From Gemmatimonadaceae bacterium (lineage in GTDB: Bacteria; Gemmatimonadota; Gemmatimonadetes; Gemmatimonadales; Gemmatimonadaceae): a stretch of 35,479 bases of DNA. Position numbers and translations under genes: made by a program. Below are positions 8,174 to 16,388 of the stretch, piece after piece. The stretch is taken from contig JAICLZ010000044.1 in assembly GCA_025929535.1 (NCBI GenBank), positions 1 to 35,479 on the forward strand, in the 5' to 3' direction. Within the stretch, counting starts at the first letter, position 1, and each line of letters starts with the position of its first letter. A model generated the notes under the pieces. That model saw nothing but the letters and a program-made list of their open reading frames with translations. It made no database searches and was not told where the DNA came from.

Positions 8174-9583
8174 ATGATTCTGCGCCGCTTTCACGACCCG
8201 CAGCTCGCCCAGATGAGCTATCTCATCGGGTGCAGTACCACGCGATCCGCCTTGGTCGTCGATCCGCTCCGCGATGCCGACATGTACGTGGCGGCGGCTG
8301 CGGAAGCGGGACTGAAGATCACGCACGTGACCGAGACGCACATCCACGCGGATTTCGTGTCCGGCGCGCGCGAGCTCGTGGCGCGCACCGGCGCCAAGCT
8401 GCTGCTCTCGAGTGAGGGACCGTCGGAGTGGCAGTACGAGTTCGCCGCCGCGGACGGTGCACAGCTGCTGCGCCACGGCGACATGTTCGACGTCGGCCGC
8501 ATTCGCATCACGGCCAGGCACACGCCCGGCCATACTCCCGAACATCTCTCCTTTCTCGTGAAGGATCTCGCGACCACCGAAGAGCCGGTGGCGATTCTCA
8601 CCGGCGACTTCGTGTTCGTGAGCGATGTCGGGCGCCCGGATCTGCTCGAGCGCGCAGCGGGCGAGGCGGGCACGAAAGAGGAGAGTGCGCGACAGCTCTT
8701 CACGTCGCTCGGCAAGATTCGCAAGCTCCCCGACTATCTGCAGATCTGGCCCGGGCACGGCGCGGGCAGCGCCTGCGGCAAGGCGCTCGGGGACATGCCG
8801 TCGTCCACGATCGGTTACGAGCGCATGTCGAATTGGGCGCTCGGCGAGCGAGACGTCGACGCCTTCGTGGAGCGAGTGCTCGACGGGCAACCAGAGCCAC
8901 CGGACTACTTCGGCACGATGAAGCGCATCAATCGCGAAGGCCCACCAGTGCTCGGCCGCCGCGGCGATCCACCGTTGCCACCGCCGGAATCACTCGCGGA
9001 GCTCGGACTTGCGGGTGCCCTCGTGATCGACGTGCGCGCGCCGGAGCGATTCGCGCGCGCGCACGTACCGGGCACTCTGAACATTCCATGGGGCGGCTCG
9101 TTCACTTCGCTCGCGGGCTCGCTGCTCCCGTACGATCACGATCTGTATCTGCTGGCAGAGAATCGCACCGATGCCGTTGCCGCATCGCGCGCGCTCATGC
9201 TGATCGGGCTCGATCGCGTTGCCGGCATCTTCAACGAGGACGCGTGCATTGCGTGGCTCGACGGTGGTCGAGCGCTCGGCCGTATCCGTCAGTTCACGCC
9301 CGAGTTGCTCCTCGAACAGGCCGCCGCGGGTACGGTGATGGTGGTGGATGTGCGCACGAAGGCCGAGTGGATCGCGGGGCACCATCGCGACGCGGAGCAC
9401 ATCCCTCTCGGCGAGCTGCCGCGGGCGCTGGCGACTCTACCGCGCGACCGTCCCATCGCGGTCTATTGCCAGGGGGGTACCCGCTCGGCAGTCGCTTCGA
9501 GCCTGCTGTCCGCGGCCTCGATCGAGGCCGTGAACGTGCCCGCGGGGTGGATCGGCATCGAGGCGGCGGCGAACGGCAGCTGA
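8174..9583 (+). CDS. MBL-fold hydrolase fused to two rhodanese domains (persulfide dioxygenase-like)
   Basis: The protein has 469 residues. Residues 1-245 are a metallo-beta-lactamase fold of the ETHE1 type, with THIHADF (H56, H58, D60), GHTPEH (H120), TGD (D145) and PGHGAG (H195). The canonical HxHxDH has Phe at position 61 in place of the last His. ETHE1-type enzymes use a single iron, so this need not abolish activity. A first rhodanese domain (about 273-370) has lost its cysteine (LLAENRTDA at the loop). A second (about 375-469) keeps C432-QGGT-R437. The known activity of close families is oxidation of glutathione or other persulfides, with rhodanese shuttling sulfane sulfur. It is cytoplasmic, with no signal peptide. 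It follows the DUF442 gene by 3 nt. No adjacent regulator is visible. Confidence 0.92.
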   Translation: MILRRFHDPQLAQMSYLIGCSTTRSALVVDPLRDADMYVAAAAEAGLKITHVTETHIHADFVSGARELVARTGAKLLLSSEGPSEWQYEFAAADGAQLLRHGDMFDVGRIRITARHTPGHTPEHLSFLVKDLATTEEPVAILTGDFVFVSDVGRPDLLERAAGEAGTKEESARQLFTSLGKIRKLPDYLQIWPGHGAGSACGKALGDMPSSTIGYERMSNWALGERDVDAFVERVLDGQPEPPDYFGTMKRINREGPPVLGRRGDPPLPPPESLAELGLAGALVIDVRAPERFARAHVPGTLNIPWGGSFTSLAGSLLPYDHDLYLLAENRTDAVAASRALMLIGLDRVAGIFNEDACIAWLDGGRALGRIRQFTPELLLEQAAAGTVMVVDVRTKAEWIAGHHRDAEHIPLGELPRALATLPRDRPIAVYCQGGTRSAVASSLLSAASIEAVNVPAGWIGIEAAANGS

Positions 9584-9596
9584 CGGGACTGGCCGA

Positions 9597-10403
9597 TCAG
9601 CCCATCGCGCGCTTCGAGAAGCTGCGCATGCCGAGCGTCCAGAAGATCGCGATGATGGCAATGAGCGCCGCGCTCACGGCGCGCAGATCCATGTGCGGCA
9701 TCCCCGGGGTGAGCACTCCACGCATTCCTTCCGCGACATAGACCAGCGGATTGACGAGCACCGCGTACTTCATGGCCGGGAAGACCGACAGGTTCTGCCA
9801 CGGATAGTATGCGCATCCAAAGAAGATCATCGGTGCGACGATCACGCTGAACATCAGTCCGATCTGCTGCGGATTGACGAGTGATCCCATGAGCAGGCCG
9901 AGTACCGAGAATGCGGTGGCGCCGAGCAGGACGATGAAGATCACGAGCGCGAAGTGCGTGGCGGTGAGTCCCACGATCGGGCCCATGATGAGTCGCGCGA
10001 TGGGCAGAACGAAAATCGCGGCGATGAGCCCCTGCACTACACCGGAGACGATCTTCTCGAGCGCGATCAGCTCGATCGAGATCGGCGCGAGGAGACGGTC
10101 CTCGATCTCGCGCGTCCAGCCGAAATCCGCCACCATCGGGAGCGCCACGGACTGCACGCTCGAGAAGGCGAGGCTCACGGCGAGCACGCCCGGGAGCAGT
10201 GCCGCCTTGTACGCCTCGCTCATGTAGCCCATGCGCGGCAGCAGCAGCCCGAAGACGACGATGAAGAGCAGCGGCTGGAGCGTCGTGCGCAGAAGAAAGT
10301 ACGGGAGCTCGCGACGGGCGACGTTGATGTCGCGCCGGAGCAGCGCGAGAAAAATTCTTCCCGCGGTGGCGCGTTGTGCGACGTCCGTGGCGGCGGCGGT
10401 CAT
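9597..10403 (-). CDS. ABC-2 type transporter permease
   Basis: This 268-residue membrane protein carries about six hydrophobic segments. They include LLFIVVFGLLLP near the N-terminus, a pair around residues 115-165 containing LIMGPIVGLTATH and VLGLLMGSL, and a final segment around 240-258. The pattern is that of the ABC-2 family, which exports drugs, lipids or polysaccharides. The start ATG overlaps the ATPase stop as ATGA, so the two subunits are translationally coupled. The substrate is not predictable. It converges on the MBL-rhodanese gene with 13 nt between stops. Confidence 0.93.
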   Translation of the reverse strand: MTAAATDVAQRATAGRIFLALLRRDINVARRELPYFLLRTTLQPLLFIVVFGLLLPRMGYMSEAYKAALLPGVLAVSLAFSSVQSVALPMVADFGWTREIEDRLLAPISIELIALEKIVSGVVQGLIAAIFVLPIARLIMGPIVGLTATHFALVIFIVLLGATAFSVLGLLMGSLVNPQQIGLMFSVIVAPMIFFGCAYYPWQNLSVFPAMKYAVLVNPLVYVAEGMRGVLTPGMPHMDLRAVSAALIAIIAIFWTLGMRSFSKRAMG

Positions 10404-11422
10404 GTGAGCTGGCGTCCGGTGAGGGAGATGAACAGCGTCTCGAGGCTTGGCGGCGCGAGGTGGATGTCGCGAACCTGCCGGCCGTGCTCGCTCGCGATCG
10501 TGACGAGCGCGGCGATCACTTCACCTCCGCGCTCGCTGTACACGCGCAGCGTGTTGCCAATCCCTTCCGCGCTCGACACGCCTGGCAGTGCGCGCGCGGC
10601 ATCGCCGAGCGCATCGCTGCCGCCATCGAGCATGAGATCGATCATCGTGCCGCCGGGTGCGCGCGCCTTGAGCGCCGCGGGCGTATCGATGGCGAGGAGG
10701 CGTCCCTGGTCGACGACGGCGACACGATCGCACAGGCGGTCCGCCTCTTCCATGTAATGCGTGGTCATCACGATCGTGCGGCCTTGCGCGTGCAGCTCGC
10801 GCAGAATCGTCCAGAGGCCGAGCCGCGCCTGCGGGTCGAGTCCCACCGTGGGCTCATCGAGGAAGATCACGCGGGGCTCGTGGATGAGCGCGCGCGCGAT
10901 CATGAGGCGCTGCTGCTGGCCGCCCGAGAGCTGCATCACCTTGGCCTCGGCCTTCTCGGCGATGCCGAGCTTCGCGAGCAGATCGCGCGCGCGCGCGGTC
11001 GCGATCGAGCGGGATATACCGAAATAGGCGGCATGGAAAACGAGATTCTCGCGCACGTTCAGACTGCTGTCCGGATTCGGACGCTGCGGAACCACCCCGA
11101 TGCGTTGGCGCACGAGCGTCGGTTGCGTGCGCACATCGGCGCCCTCGATGATCGCCGTACCGGACGTGGGGATCACGCGCGTGGTGCAGATGCCGATCAT
11201 CGTGGTCTTGCCGGCGCCGTTCGGGCCGAGCAGGCCGAAGAACTCGCCGGCTTCCACCTGCAGATCGAGCGACTCGAGGGCAACGACTTCGCTTCCGGGA
11301 CGGCGCTCCGCGGGGCTGCGCGACGCGTCCGGAGCGATGCCGGGCGCACCGCGTCCGGTTTTGGGCGGAGCAGTCGTGTACACCTTGCGGAGTCGCTCGG
11401 TGCGAATGGCGGCGTCAGTCAC
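10400..11422 (-). CDS. ABC transporter ATP-binding protein (ABC-2 exporter)
   Basis: The protein has 340 residues from a GTG at 11422. The longer open frame upstream is rejected because it runs antisense through the amidohydrolase gene. Walker A is GPNGAGKT (K72), the signature is LSGGQQQR, Walker B is VIFLDEPTVGLD, and the H-loop is TTHYMEE. The C-terminal ~90 residues form the extra domain common in DrrA/CcmA-like exporter ATPases. Residues about 17-45, between the first strand and VALESLDL, are an unusual Pro/Gly/Arg-rich insert that lengthens the normal 8-10 residue turn. It is the first gene of a two-gene operon with its permease and is transcribed divergently from the amidohydrolase. 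Confidence 0.92.
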   Translation of the reverse strand: MTDAAIRTERLRKVYTTAPPKTGRGAPGIAPDASRSPAERRPGSEVVALESLDLQVEAGEFFGLLGPNGAGKTTMIGICTTRVIPTSGTAIIEGADVRTQPTLVRQRIGVVPQRPNPDSSLNVRENLVFHAAYFGISRSIATARARDLLAKLGIAEKAEAKVMQLSGGQQQRLMIARALIHEPRVIFLDEPTVGLDPQARLGLWTILRELHAQGRTIVMTTHYMEEADRLCDRVAVVDQGRLLAIDTPAALKARAPGGTMIDLMLDGGSDALGDAARALPGVSSAEGIGNTLRVYSERGGEVIAALVTIASEHGRQVRDIHLAPPSLETLFISLTGRQLT

Positions 11423-11492
11423 GGAAGGAATGTAAATCGCGCGTGCCGATTGCACAGCGAACGGGTGGCTCCGCGGGCGCACACAGGATAAG

Positions 11493-12785
11493 ATGTTGGT
11501 TCCTTCTTCCAGCCGCCCTTCCATGCGCTTCGCGCGTCTGCTGCTGCTGCTGCTTCTCGCTCCGCTCGCGCTCGGCGCGCAGGGCTCCACGCTGCTCGTC
11601 CCGCAGCGCGTGTTCGACGGCACCGTCGTGCACGATGGATGGGTGGTGCTCGTGCAGAAAGACATGATTGCGGACGTCGGTCCCGCGGCATCGGTGCATG
11701 CACCCGCCGGCACCACGCGCATCGACCTCCCCGGGATGACGCTGCTGCCCGGGCTGATCGACGCGCACTCGCACGTGTTCCTGCACCCGTACAACGAGAC
11801 GCCGTGGGACGATCAGGTGCTCCACGAGCCGCTGGCGCTGCGGGTCGCGCGCGCCACGAACCACGTGCGCAACACGCTCCTCGCCGGCTTCACCACCATT
11901 CGCGATCTCGGCACCGAGGGCGCCGGCGAGTCCGACGTGGGGCTCAAGCAGGCGATCGAGCAGGGGATCATTCCGGGACCGCGCATGCTCGTCGTCACGC
12001 GCGCGATCGTCGCGACCGGCAGCTATGGCCCCAAGGGATTCGATCCGCGGTGGGCGGTGCCGCAGGGCGCCGAGGAAGCGGATGGCGTGGACGCGCTCAT
12101 TCGCACGGTGCGAAGCCAGATCTCGAAAGGCGCGGACTGGATCAAGATCTACGGCGATTATCGCTGGGGTCCGAACGGGGAAACGCGACCGACCTTCTCG
12201 CAGGACGAAGTCAATCTCGTGGTCCAGACCGCGCGCGCGAGCGGACGCGCGGTTTCGGTGCACGCGTACAGCGACACGGCGATCCGTCGCGCGGTGCTCG
12301 CCGGGGTCGAGACCGTCGAGCATGCCGACGATGTCTCCGCATCCACGCTCCAGCTCATGCGTGAGCGCGGGGTCGCGCTCTGTCCCACGCTCGCCGCGGG
12401 AGATGCGATCGCGCAGTACCGCGGATGGAAGAAGGGCATCGATCCGGAGCCCGAATCGATCAAGCGTCGGCGCGCGACCTTCGCGCTCACGCTCGCATCG
12501 GGCGTCACGATCTGCAACGGCAGCGATGTGGGCGTGTTTCCGCACGGCGAGAACGCCCGCGAGCTCGAGCTGCTCGTCGACTACGGGATGACGCCGATTG
12601 CCGCGCTGCGCGCCGCCACGAGCGTCGATGCGAAGGTCCTGCACCTCGACAAGAAGCTCGGTGCCGTCAAACCAGGACTGCTCGCGGATCTCGTGGCCGT
12701 TACGGGCGATCCGACGCGCGACATTCGCGCGCTGCGGCAGGTGACGCTCGTGATGAAGGGAGGCGTGCTCTACAAACGGCCGTAA
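11493..12785 (+). CDS. Exported metal-dependent amidohydrolase
   Basis: The protein has 430 residues. The ATG at 11493 is preceded by AGGATAAG; an ATG 10 codons later (11523) begins a tighter signal peptide ([20 protein letters not shown]) but lacks a ribosome site. The mature enzyme has the binuclear amidohydrolase set: H92 and H94 in DAHSH, a likely carboxylated lysine K218 in WIKIYGD, H257 in VHAYSD, H277 in VEHADD, and D345 in NGSDVG. This subgroup (imidazolonepropionase-like; Xaa-Pro and Xaa-Arg dipeptidases) cleaves C-N bonds in dipeptides or cyclic amides. The exact substrate is unknown. Location is probably periplasmic. The stop codon is the first of a 13-bp iterated stop array. Confidence 0.92.
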   Translation: MLVPSSSRPSMRFARLLLLLLLAPLALGAQGSTLLVPQRVFDGTVVHDGWVVLVQKDMIADVGPAASVHAPAGTTRIDLPGMTLLPGLIDAHSHVFLHPYNETPWDDQVLHEPLALRVARATNHVRNTLLAGFTTIRDLGTEGAGESDVGLKQAIEQGIIPGPRMLVVTRAIVATGSYGPKGFDPRWAVPQGAEEADGVDALIRTVRSQISKGADWIKIYGDYRWGPNGETRPTFSQDEVNLVVQTARASGRAVSVHAYSDTAIRRAVLAGVETVEHADDVSASTLQLMRERGVALCPTLAAGDAIAQYRGWKKGIDPEPESIKRRRATFALTLASGVTICNGSDVGVFPHGENARELELLVDYGMTPIAALRAATSVDAKVLHLDKKLGAVKPGLLADLVAVTGDPTRDIRALRQVTLVMKGGVLYKRP

Positions 12786-12832
12786 CAGCAGGCCGTAACC
12801 TGAGCTCGTAACCCGAGGTCGTAACGAAAGTT
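12781..12832. repeat. 13-bp tandem repeat iterating the amidohydrolase stop codon
   Basis: CGTAAC recurs at 12781, 12794, 12807 and 12820, exactly 13 nt apart, followed by seven partly similar bases. The first TAA (12783-12785) is the stop of the amidohydrolase. The following TAAs are offset by 13, 26 and 39 nt and so occur in all three frames. The array is more degenerate than the one at 165-207 and shares no sequence with it. A GCGCGC-TTTT-GCGCGC hairpin (12843-12858) follows and could be a weak terminator or chance. Confidence 0.8.
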
Positions 12833-12873
12833 GGCGCTCGTTGCGCGCTTTTGCGCGCGCTCGTCACCCGAAG

Positions 12874-14091
12874 ATGATGTTGCCCATTCTCGCGCTGCTC
12901 TGCACCGTCGCCGCACCCTGCCGGCTTCCGTCGCTCACTCCCGAGAGCGCCGGCATGTCGGCGTCGCGGCTGGAGGTGGTGGATCGTGTGGTGCAGCGCG
13001 GCGTGGCGGCCGCTGGATTTCCGGGCGCCGCGGTGGTGATCGGACGGCGGGATGGGACGGTGCTCTCGCGCGGCTACGGCACGCTCGACTGGCCGCCCTC
13101 CAGTGCGGCGGTGTCGCCCGACCGCACGCTCTACGATCTCGCCTCGCTGACGAAGGTCGTGGCGACCACGTCCGCGGTGATGGTGCTCTACGACGAGCAT
13201 CGGATCTCGCTCGACGCGCCGGTCTCACGCTATCTCCCCACGTTCTCGCATGGCGCCAAGGCGCGCGTCACCATTCGCGAGCTGCTCGAGCACCGTTCCG
13301 GGCTGCCCGCAGGCCGCAATCTCGCGCACCTCACGCACTTCGCCTCCTCGCCGGCGCACGCGCGAGAGTTGACACTCTCCACCGCGCTCGAGTACGAGCC
13401 GGGAGCCGCACAGCTCTATTCCGATGTGGGCATGGACGTTCTCGGCTTCGTCGTCGAGGCGATCGCGCATCAATCGCTCGATCGATTCGTGCGGCGCCGA
13501 ATTTTCGCGCCGCTCGCGATGACGAGCACCATCTACAATCCGGGCGCCGCGCTCCGCGGCCGTGCCGCACCGACGGAGCGCAACGGCGCGCGCGGGCATC
13601 CGCTCAAGGGCGAGGTGCACGACGCGGACGCGTACGCGCTCGGCGGTGTGGCCGGACACGCCGGGCTCTTTTCGACGGCGTCCGATCTCGCGCGCTTCGC
13701 GCAGATGCTGCTGGGCGGCGGAGCGTTGAATGGCAGGCGCGTCATCGCGGACAGCACCGTCGCACTCTTCACGCATCGCTCGGCCGGCTGGCGCGCGCTC
13801 GGATGGGACACGTGTGCCGGCGGCGAGAGCTGCGGGCAGCACATGAGCGAGCGCGCGTACGGACACACCGGCTTTACCGGGACCTCGTTGTGGATCGATC
13901 CCGATCGTGGTCTCTACGTGATCGTGCTCGCCAACTGGCTGCACGAGCGTCCCGATGGCCTCACGCCGCCGATCGCCATTCTCGCGGACGTGCGCGCCGA
14001 CGTTGCCGACATCGCGACGCTTGCGGCCGACAGCGCTCGCGCGGAGCCATCCGAATGGCGCGCCGATCGCGAGATCGGCTGGAGACGCTAA
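12874..14091 (+). CDS. Exported serine hydrolase, beta-lactamase/EstB family
   Basis: The protein has 405 residues from the ATG at 12874. A TTG at 12841 would add 11 residues but is less likely. The N-terminus is a hydrophobic signal (MMLPILALLCTVAAPC). The catalytic SxxK is S91-LTK94 in DLASLTK, the YxN-equivalent is Y182-SD184 in LYSDVGMD, and a late GHTGFTG supplies the HxG motif. This set defines the class C beta-lactamase-like family (PF00144), which includes esterases, D-aminopeptidases and penicillin-binding proteins. The gene is about 88 nt downstream of the amidohydrolase on the same strand, so the two exported hydrolases may act on related periplasmic substrates. True beta-lactamase activity cannot be concluded. 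It ends 15 nt before a convergent gene. Confidence 0.9.
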   Translation: MMLPILALLCTVAAPCRLPSLTPESAGMSASRLEVVDRVVQRGVAAAGFPGAAVVIGRRDGTVLSRGYGTLDWPPSSAAVSPDRTLYDLASLTKVVATTSAVMVLYDEHRISLDAPVSRYLPTFSHGAKARVTIRELLEHRSGLPAGRNLAHLTHFASSPAHARELTLSTALEYEPGAAQLYSDVGMDVLGFVVEAIAHQSLDRFVRRRIFAPLAMTSTIYNPGAALRGRAAPTERNGARGHPLKGEVHDADAYALGGVAGHAGLFSTASDLARFAQMLLGGGALNGRRVIADSTVALFTHRSAGWRALGWDTCAGGESCGQHMSERAYGHTGFTGTSLWIDPDRGLYVIVLANWLHERPDGLTPPIAILADVRADVADIATLAADSARAEPSEWRADREIGWRR

Positions 14092-14106
14092 AAAGCCAAG
14101 CTGCCA

Positions 14107-14625
14107 CTAAGGCGCTAACGCCGGAGCGCGCTTCACCTTCGGCGGACGCTTGGCAGGCGCCGGCGGGCGTGTGGCCGCGATCGCGCGCTGCATCGCGCCG
14201 AAGAACAGCGTCGCCTCCCTGCGCTCCAGCGCGAGCGGGAATTTTCCGAAGTCGCGTGTGGAGAAGAGCAGCTGAAAGGTGGTGGTGTCGCGCTCCGCGC
14301 GGCGCAGGAAGCTGACCGCACCTCCGCTGTCCGAGGCCTCCTCGATCATGCTGCGCTGCAGCACGACCACCGAGCGCTTCTTCGGCGCCGCGCGGTTCAC
14401 GAAGCGCCGCGTCGAGTCCACCCACGCACGCGCATCGCTCGCGCGGAGAGTGACGGTTGCCGCGCTGTCGCCCTGGGCCGCCGCGATCGCGATGATCCCG
14501 CCGGGGCGCACATCGATCGCGAGCGCGCCATCCTCGAAGCCGTAGCGCGCGATCTTTCTCGGCTCCTGGCCCTGGAGCACGGCCGGAGCGAGAAGACAAA
14601 ACGAGATCACCAGCAGCGAGCGCAC
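14107..14625 (-). CDS. Small exported protein of unknown function
   Basis: The protein has 172 residues from a GTG at 14625. The longer frame upstream is antisense-like and overlaps the S41 gene, so it is rejected. The N-terminus RSLLVISFCLLAPAVLQGQ is a good signal peptide. The mature part has alternating strand-like segments (ALAIDVRPGGIIAIAAAQ, TFQLLFSTRDFGKFP) and ends in a Lys/Pro/Ala-rich tail. No family is recognised. It starts 19 nt after the S41 protease stop on the same strand, so it is probably co-transcribed. It could be a periplasmic partner, but that is inference. Confidence 0.75.
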   Translation of the reverse strand: MRSLLVISFCLLAPAVLQGQEPRKIARYGFEDGALAIDVRPGGIIAIAAAQGDSAATVTLRASDARAWVDSTRRFVNRAAPKKRSVVVLQRSMIEEASDSGGAVSFLRRAERDTTTFQLLFSTRDFGKFPLALERREATLFFGAMQRAIAATRPPAPAKRPPKVKRAPALAP

Positions 14626-14644
14626 CAGCGGAGTGACTATGCGG

Positions 14645-16228
14645 TCACCGCGATCCACTGGGCAATTCGTGCTGCGCCAGTGTGAACAGGTCCTGCTGCG
14701 TCGTTCCCTTGCGCAGGAGCTCCACCGCGCGCACGAGCTGATTGTCGTCGGAGAGCTCGCGACGCTTGGCCGTGGAGTCGCCGAAGGCGAAGCGCGCGAC
14801 GCGATCGCCGAGCACGCGATCCACCTCGGGCGTGGCATCGACGTACAGCTTCCTGTCGATCGGAACGCCCGCCGCCGTGAGACGCCGGTAGAGCTCATCG
14901 CGCCACGCCTGCGTGACCGCGAAATCCGGGCGCACCTTGTCCTTGAGCTCCATCGAGTAGTTGTACAGCGTGATGTAAAACTCCTGCGATTTGGGCGAGA
15001 TGGCTTTGAGGAACTGCTGCTCCGGCATGCTCAGCGTGTCCGGCTGCACCACGACATCCGGCGTGATCGCGCCGCCGCCGTAGATCACGCGTCCCGCATC
15101 GCTCTTGTATTGCGGCCGATTCTTCTTGACCGTGTCCGTCTCGAGCGAATCCGGCTCCTCGACGATCTTGCCGTCGACCACCTTGCGCTCCTTCTGAATG
15201 GAGCGCCCGCTCGGCGTGTACCACTTGGCCGTCGTCAGCTTGAGTGCCCAGCCGCCGTCGAGCGTGAACAGCGATTGCACGAGGCCCTTGCCGAAGGAGG
15301 TGGTGCCGACGACGAGCGCGCGATCGTGATCCTGCAGCGCACCCGCGACGATCTCGCTGGCCGAGGCCGTGTAGCCATCGGTGAGAACGACTAGCGGGAG
15401 GGTGGGTGCGAGCGGAGTGCCGCGCGCAGCGTAGCGCTGCACCTCGCCCGAGCGCGCGCGCACCGTGGCGATCTCCGCGCCATCGCGCAGGAACAGGTTG
15501 CTGATGTCGATCGCCTGATCGACGATGCCGCCGCCATTGCCGCGCAGATCGATGACGATGCCGCGCGCGCCCTCGCGCGCGAGCGTCTGCACCGCATGCT
15601 CGAACTCATCGCCCGACGTCTCGTTGAACTGGAGGAGCGGCAGGTAGCCGATCTTGCCGTCGAGAAGAATCGTGTACGGCACCGCCGGAATGTGGATGAC
15701 CGCGCGCGTGAGCTTGAGCACGATCGGCGCGGTCACACCCGGGCGCGCGAACGTGACGCTCACTTGCGTTCCCGGATTTCCCTTGAGCGCATCCGTGACC
15801 TGCGGAAGCTTCCAGCCGTGCACCGCCTGATTTTCGACGGCGACGATGTGATCGCCGTCGTGCACACCGCCCGCTTCCGCGGGCGTGTGCGGATAGACGC
15901 GGCTCACCACCGTCACGCCCTGCTGGTCTTCCACGAGCATTCCCAGTCCCGCATACCGGCCGCCCGTGCTCGCGGTGAACTCCGCCAGCTGCTTGGGCGA
16001 ATAGAGCGCCGCGTACGGGTCGTTGATCTCGCGCACGAGCCCCCGCGCCGCCTTCTCGTACAGGTCCGCGCTCGGCACCGTGTCGACGAATCGATCGGAG
16101 ACGAGCGACAGGACCTGATCGAAGAGGCGCGCACTGTCACGCGAGTCGCGGTGCTCGATGAGAAACGCACCGGTCGTGAGTGGCACGAGCACAACGGCGG
16201 CAAGCATGGAAATGCGGACGCGATTCAT
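14645..16228 (-). CDS. S41 family C-terminal processing peptidase with PDZ domain
   Basis: The protein has 527 residues. The start at 16228 is supported by GAGG five bases before the ATG and by a signal anchor (ISMLAAVVLVPLTTGAF). Residues about 88-170 form a PDZ domain (GLGMLVED, GDHIVAVENQAV). The catalytic domain carries IVIDLRGNGGG, S289 in TASASEI, and K314 in GTTSFGKG. The 25-residue Ser-Lys spacing matches the CtpA/D1-processing protease dyad. These periplasmic proteases trim or degrade substrates from the C-terminus, including peptidoglycan enzymes. The C-terminal ~180 residues are a helical extension. A 13-bp palindrome, similar to one at 2112, sits 32 nt before the start. It is divergent from thrC. 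Confidence 0.95.
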   Translation of the reverse strand: MNRVRISMLAAVVLVPLTTGAFLIEHRDSRDSARLFDQVLSLVSDRFVDTVPSADLYEKAARGLVREINDPYAALYSPKQLAEFTASTGGRYAGLGMLVEDQQGVTVVSRVYPHTPAEAGGVHDGDHIVAVENQAVHGWKLPQVTDALKGNPGTQVSVTFARPGVTAPIVLKLTRAVIHIPAVPYTILLDGKIGYLPLLQFNETSGDEFEHAVQTLAREGARGIVIDLRGNGGGIVDQAIDISNLFLRDGAEIATVRARSGEVQRYAARGTPLAPTLPLVVLTDGYTASASEIVAGALQDHDRALVVGTTSFGKGLVQSLFTLDGGWALKLTTAKWYTPSGRSIQKERKVVDGKIVEEPDSLETDTVKKNRPQYKSDAGRVIYGGGAITPDVVVQPDTLSMPEQQFLKAISPKSQEFYITLYNYSMELKDKVRPDFAVTQAWRDELYRRLTAAGVPIDRKLYVDATPEVDRVLGDRVARFAFGDSTAKRRELSDDNQLVRAVELLRKGTTQQDLFTLAQHELPSGSR

Positions 16229-16260
16229 CGGCCCTCGGGAGTCATGCGTGATGGCGAAAT

Positions 16261-16277
16261 CACTGCTACAGTGTAGC
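16261..16277. promoter_or_regulatory. Palindromic operator-like site upstream of the S41 protease
   Basis: CACTG-CTA-CAGTG (16261-16273) is a perfect 5-3-5 inverted repeat. It overlaps a second perfect palindrome, GCTACA-G-TGTAGC (16265-16277). The TACA/TGTA half-sites recall BlaI/MecI/CopY-family operators, though those usually have a 2-nt centre. The 11-bp core ACTGCTACAGT is identical to that at 2113-2123, also about 31-32 nt before a start codon. The site lies in the roughly 160-nt divergent region shared with thrC. Confidence 0.5.
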
Positions 16278-16388
16278 CGGAAACGGGCGCTCAGGGAACA
16301 CCGTGACGCTTCTACCGAGCCACCTTTCCCCTCGCGGAGTTGCCAGCGCACTTTCAATGCCTCAAGGCGCTGTGTATCCTCCTAGTAC

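Noticed and set aside
165..12832. The two 13-bp arrays as copies of one mobile repeat
   Set aside because: The unit sequences are unrelated; only period and placement agree.
12843..12858. GCGCGC-TTTT-GCGCGC hairpin as a terminator
   Set aside because: No T-tract follows, and alternating GC runs are common here. It is mentioned only as a note under the repeat.
12874..14091. Calling the serine hydrolase a beta-lactamase resistance gene
   Set aside because: The motifs define the wider PF00144 family, most members of which are not beta-lactamases.
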